DNA from: Trueperaceae bacterium
GTDB lineage: Bacteria; Deinococcota; Deinococci; Deinococcales; Trueperaceae
Direction: 5' to 3'
Assembly: GCA_003567075.1 (NCBI GenBank)
Contig: PXAU01000140.1
Location: 1-7,524, forward strand
DNA: 7,524 nt
The notes beneath the pieces were generated by a model. It was not told where the DNA came from. It saw only the letters and a list, made by a program, of their open reading frames with translations, and did not search any database. Positions 4,941 to 7,524 of this stretch are shown here, one piece after another. Each line of letters starts with the position of its first letter. The first letter of the stretch is position 1. Made by a program: the position numbers and the translations under genes.

Positions 4941-6182
4941 ATGAGCCGCATCCCCCGCATCCTCGTGGTCTGCACGCTCGCGTGCACGTTCGCCGGCCTG
5001 CTCGCCCTGAGCGCGCTCGCGCAGCACGCGCTGGCGCAGACCACCATCACCTTCTGGCACTCGATGGGCGCCGTCGAGGAGACCGTCGACGCGCTCGCCG
5101 AGGCCTTCAACGCCTCGCAGGACGACTACCGCGTGGTGGCGCGCATGGTCGGGTCGTACGCGGACGCCCAGACCCGCCTGGTCGCCGCCTTCGGGACCGT
5201 GGACGAACCGGTGCTGTTCCAAGCCGAGATCGGCTTCTTCCCGCAACTCGTGGGCGATGGCGCCGTGCAGGACCTCCAGCCGCTCGTCGACGCCCTGCCT
5301 GAGGCCTTCGTCGCCGACTTCTACGACGGCCTCTGGGCCTACGGCGAGATGGACGGCGGCCGTTTCGGGCTGCCCTGGAACAGTTCTACGCCGGTCATGT
5401 ACTGGAACGCCGACGCCCTGCGGCGCGCCGGCTTGACACCGCCCACCACCTGGGAGACCTTCGCCGAAGCCGCCACCGAGCTCACCTCGCGTCAGGCGCA
5501 AGGGGCGATGTTCGTCGGCGACTCATGGCTGTTCGAGATGATGGTGCTCAGCTTGGGCGGCAACCTGGTGCTGCCCGACGGCAGCCCCGACTTCGAGAGC
5601 GCCGCGGCGCTCGAAGCGCTCACGCTGCTGCAGCAGCTCGTGCGTTCGGGCGACCTGGCCTTCTACGACGCCGGCGAGAGCACCACGGCGATCCTCACCT
5701 TCATCCGGACGCGCACCCTGATGACCTTCGCCAGCATCGCCAACTGGCCCGACGTACGCCGCTTCTCCGTGGCCTTCGACGTCGCCGCCGGCCCGGTGCC
5801 GATGCGCGAGGGCGGACGCGTGCCCTTGGGCGGCGCGCAGCTCGTCGTGATGCGCAACGCCAGCGAGCAGGAGCGCGCGGGGGCCTTCGCCTTCTGGCGC
5901 TTCCTGATGGAGCCCGAGCACCTCGCGTCGTGGATCGAGGCGTCGTACTACATCCCGGTGCGGCGCGCCGCGCTGCCGCTGCTGGAGGACTTCTACGCCG
6001 CCGACCCCAACCGCGCCGCCGCGCTCACGCAACTCGAACTGGCGATCCCGCGACCGCGGCTGCGCGCGTTCAGCAGCTGGCAGCGGCTGCTCGACGACGC
6101 GCTCGAGCGCAGCCTACGCGGCACCGTGCCCCCCGCCGAGGCCCTGGCCGAAGCGCAGCGACGCGCGCTGGAGGTTCGCTGA
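4941..6182 (+). CDS. UgpB-like periplasmic solute-binding protein (glycerophosphate-type substrate likely)
   Basis: The 413-residue product has a Sec signal peptide ending at ALA32 before QTTITFWHSMG (33-43), a start diagnostic of UgpB-type proteins. Further matches to UgpB are LPWNSSTPVMYWNADALRRA (144-163), LGGAQLVV (296-303) and SYYIPV (335-340), plus the C-terminal PPAEALAEA helix (397-405). As I recall UgpB, the residues lining its glycerol-3-phosphate pocket correspond here to Tyr73, Glu96, Ser149, Ser265, Gly298 and Tyr337, with Arg371-375 near the C-terminal Arg. This suggests glycerol-3-phosphate or a glycerophosphodiester, though sugars cannot be excluded. No proper lipobox precedes Cys11 or Cys15, so it is probably soluble. 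The ATG follows GGAAGGAG (4929-4936) by 4 nt. Its TGA overlaps the next gene's ATG (TGATG at 6180-6184). Confidence 0.92.
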   Translation: MSRIPRILVVCTLACTFAGLLALSALAQHALAQTTITFWHSMGAVEETVDALAEAFNASQDDYRVVARMVGSYADAQTRLVAAFGTVDEPVLFQAEIGFFPQLVGDGAVQDLQPLVDALPEAFVADFYDGLWAYGEMDGGRFGLPWNSSTPVMYWNADALRRAGLTPPTTWETFAEAATELTSRQAQGAMFVGDSWLFEMMVLSLGGNLVLPDGSPDFESAAALEALTLLQQLVRSGDLAFYDAGESTTAILTFIRTRTLMTFASIANWPDVRRFSVAFDVAAGPVPMREGGRVPLGGAQLVVMRNASEQERAGAFAFWRFLMEPEHLASWIEASYYIPVRRAALPLLEDFYAADPNRAAALTQLELAIPRPRLRAFSSWQRLLDDALERSLRGTVPPAEALAEAQRRALEVR

Positions 6183-6973
6183 TGCGTCTTGGTTTCTCCC
6201 CCGTCACCGCCCGCCTGCTCGACATCGACGCGGCCTTCGCCCTGGCGCACGAGCTCGAGTTCGCCTTCGTCGAGTTGAGCGCCGACCTGTACGAGGTGGC
6301 GCCTGCCCTGCAGGACCCTCAGCGGGTGCGAGACCTGATGCGCGCCACCGGCCTCGGCGTCACGATGCACCTCAGCTACGTGGACCTCAACCTGACCTCG
6401 CTGGTGCCGGCCGCCCGCGCCACCTCGGTGGAGCGCAGCCAACGCGGGCTCGAGTACGCCCACGCGGTGGGGGCCAGCTGCGGGGTCCTGCACACCGGCA
6501 TGCACTACTGGCGCCATCCCCAGGCCGACCCGCTGGCCCACGAGGCGCTGGCTGCCTCGCTGCACGCGCTGGAGGGCTCGAGCGTGCCCATCGCGCTCGA
6601 GAACCTGGCCCTCACCGCGTACGACCTGCTGCGCGGACCCGACCAGCTGCGCGCGGTCACGCATCGGCACGGCATGCGCAACTGCCTCGACACCGGTCAC
6701 GCCCACATCGAGGCCACTCGCGACGGCACCACCAGCATCGAGGCCTATCGAGAGGTGCTGGGCGACGACATCATCCACCTGCACCTGCACAACAACCACG
6801 GCCAGCGCGACGAGCACCTGCCGACCGATCAGGGTGCCATCGACTACCGCCCCTGGCGCGACTACCTGGCCTCGTTCGAGGGGACCATGTGCCTCGAGAT
6901 CGGCGAGAGCGGCGCCGACGGCGTGCGCGCCAGCGCCGCGCACATGCGGCGCCTGGTGACGGGCGCGCCATGA
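6182..6973 (+). CDS. TIM-barrel protein of the AP-endonuclease-2 (PF01261) superfamily
   Basis: The 263-residue protein has the alpha/beta-barrel pattern of xylose-isomerase-like enzymes. Metal-ligand motifs appear in strand order: MHLSY (His63), VLHTG (His104), ALEN (Glu140), CLDTGHAH (Asp170, His173), IHLHLHNN (His201 the likely ligand), RDEHLP (Asp210, His212) and CLEI (Glu239). All nine ligands of the endonuclease IV trinuclear zinc site thus have counterparts. The superfamily includes DNA AP endonucleases, which hydrolyse phosphodiesters, and sugar isomerases/epimerases, which use one metal. The DNA-binding loops of endonuclease IV are not evident, and the operon context points to a small-molecule substrate. 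The ATG overlaps the SBP stop, and its TGA overlaps the next ATG (ATGA at 6970), so translation is coupled. Typical annotation would be sugar phosphate isomerase/epimerase; a phosphoesterase acting on the imported substrate is an alternative. Confidence 0.88.
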   Translation: MRLGFSPVTARLLDIDAAFALAHELEFAFVELSADLYEVAPALQDPQRVRDLMRATGLGVTMHLSYVDLNLTSLVPAARATSVERSQRGLEYAHAVGASCGVLHTGMHYWRHPQADPLAHEALAASLHALEGSSVPIALENLALTAYDLLRGPDQLRAVTHRHGMRNCLDTGHAHIEATRDGTTSIEAYREVLGDDIIHLHLHNNHGQRDEHLPTDQGAIDYRPWRDYLASFEGTMCLEIGESGADGVRASAAHMRRLVTGAP

Positions 6974-7422
6974 GCGCGCGCTACGCGCTCGCGGCACTGC
7001 TGCTGGGGCTGCTCGGCTTCGTCGCGATCGAGTGGGCCGGCAGCGCCGCGGGCGTGCGCACGGCGCTCACCCCCTGGGCCTCCCTCGACGCCGCCGCCTT
7101 CGCGCTCGTCACGCTGCTGCTCGCGGCCCTCTTCGCGCCGCTCTTCGGCCGCGCCCGCGGCCTCGGTGGCCTGCTGGCGGCGCTGCTCTTCGTGCTGCTG
7201 CACGCGCCGCTCACCGGCCTGGTGGGTGGCGCGTTGGACCTCACCGCAAGCGGGGGCTGGGCCTTCCCCAGCGAGGTGCGCGGCGCTTTCATCGCTACGC
7301 CGATCAACCTGGTGCTCACCATGGCGGTCGACCTGTGGTACGTGGCGCTGCCGCTCGGCGTCGCGAGCGCCTTGCTGCTGTGGCGCCTGGCCCGTCCGCG
7401 ACGACCCGCCAGGCGGTGGTAG
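6970..7422 (+). CDS. Four-helix integral membrane protein of unknown function
   Basis: The 150-residue product has four hydrophobic segments (about 5-26, 40-59, 65-88 and 112-138) and a basic cytoplasmic tail, ARPRRPARRW. The loop between helices 3 and 4 contains the more polar SGGWAFPSEVRGAF (94-107). It has no EAA loop, so it is not the missing ABC permease, and I recognise no family. It overlaps the TIM-barrel gene by 4 bp (ATGA) and is probably cotranscribed with the transporter. It might be an accessory subunit or an unrelated passenger. The high GC3 and position in the operon support it being real. Confidence 0.78.
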   Translation: MSARYALAALLLGLLGFVAIEWAGSAAGVRTALTPWASLDAAAFALVTLLLAALFAPLFGRARGLGGLLAALLFVLLHAPLTGLVGGALDLTASGGWAFPSEVRGAFIATPINLVLTMAVDLWYVALPLGVASALLLWRLARPRRPARRW

Positions 7423-7425
7423 ATT
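7420..7425 (+). promoter_or_regulatory. Candidate -10 element for a leaderless start of the M42 gene
   Basis: TAGATT (7420-7425) fits TANNNT and ends 5 nt before the ATG at 7431. No convincing Shine-Dalgarno precedes that ATG. This geometry would begin transcription at or next to the ATG, giving a leaderless mRNA as is common in Deinococcus. The box overlaps the stop codon of the upstream membrane-protein gene. No clear -35 is visible. Confidence 0.38.
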
Positions 7426-7430
7426 CACGC

Positions 7431-7524
7431 ATGGACCACGACTACGACCTCCTTCGGCGTCTCTCCGAAGCCCCCGGCGTCCCCGGTCGCGAGGACGCGG
7501 TGCGCGACCTGATCCGGCGTGAGC
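7431..7524 (+). CDS. M42-family metalloaminopeptidase, N-terminal fragment (runs off the right edge)
   Basis: The 31 visible residues begin MDHDYDLLRRLSEAPGVPGR (1-20) and continue EDAVRDLIRRE. LLRRLSEAPGVPGRE is the characteristic opening of M42 peptidases (FrvX/PepA-like glutamyl aminopeptidases and cellulase-annotated relatives), cytosolic dodecameric enzymes that use two metal ions to trim peptides. All metal ligands lie beyond the window. It starts 8 bp after the membrane-protein stop, but weak ribosome-binding signals and a TAGATT box suggest its own leaderless transcript, so it may not belong functionally to the transport operon. Confidence 0.72.
   Translation, partial: MDHDYDLLRRLSEAPGVPGREDAVRDLIRRE

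Noticed and set aside
4900..4941. 13-codon frame bridging the permease stop and the SBP start (GTGA to TGATG)
   Set aside because: Overlaps at both ends are striking, but the peptide is proline/serine-rich, its last codons contain the SBP ribosome-binding site, and such frames arise easily by chance.
4761..5501. Long minus-strand frame opposite the permease and SBP genes
   Set aside because: High-GC codon bias leaves the antisense strand open; the sequence is Gly/Arg/Glu-rich and resembles no protein.
5993..6997. Long minus-strand frame opposite the TIM-barrel gene
   Set aside because: It mirrors a gene with clear conserved motifs and overlapping operon starts; it is an antisense shadow.
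1..7524. CRISPR array, tRNA, rRNA, insertion sequence or transposase
   Set aside because: The only tandem array has 15-bp units without spacers, no structural RNA landmarks were seen, and no transposase-like frame or terminal repeats were found.

Overview
The window comes from a high-GC bacterial genome. Codon third positions are mostly G or C, Shine-Dalgarno sequences are strong, and genes are tightly packed with overlapping stop and start codons. Secreted DUF4397 proteins, a UgpB-type binding protein, an M42 peptidase and a possible leaderless start behind a TANNNT box would fit a Deinococcota (Trueperaceae-like) bacterium. That placement is an inference; no marker gene fixes it.

Region 1 (1-1129) is a divergent pair. 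A truncated IclR-family regulator runs leftward off the window from a GTG at 229. An RraA / 4-hydroxy-4-methyl-2-oxoglutarate aldolase-type protein runs rightward from 452. Between them lies a credible sigma70-type promoter for the rightward gene, small palindromes, and an SD-preceded 18-codon upstream ORF whose stop overlaps the regulator start.

Region 2 (1130-1533) has no convincing complete gene. It holds a terminator-like hairpin, an exact array of six 15-bp units (three 30-bp higher-order units), and a short minus-strand stretch with coding-like third positions that may be a gene remnant.

Region 3 (1534-3884) contains two divergently transcribed paralogues. Both are secreted two-repeat DUF4397 proteins, and the left one has an extra proline-rich linker and a C-terminal helical extension. 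Their 419-bp spacer contains inverted repeats and a candidate rightward promoter.

Region 4 (3885-7524) starts with a strong hairpin built partly from a 20-bp tandem duplication and continues as a compact rightward operon: a UgpE/MalG-type ABC permease, a UgpB-type solute-binding protein, an AP-endonuclease-2-fold TIM-barrel protein, and a four-helix membrane protein of unknown function. The start of an M42-family aminopeptidase follows at the right edge. The partner permease (UgpA type) and the ATPase (UgpC type) are absent from the window. The binding protein strongly resembles glycerol-3-phosphate/glycerophosphodiester binders. The TIM-barrel protein keeps the nine residues that hold the three-metal site of endonuclease IV, so one hypothesis is that it processes the imported phosphoester, in the role that UgpQ fills in the E. 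coli ugp operon.
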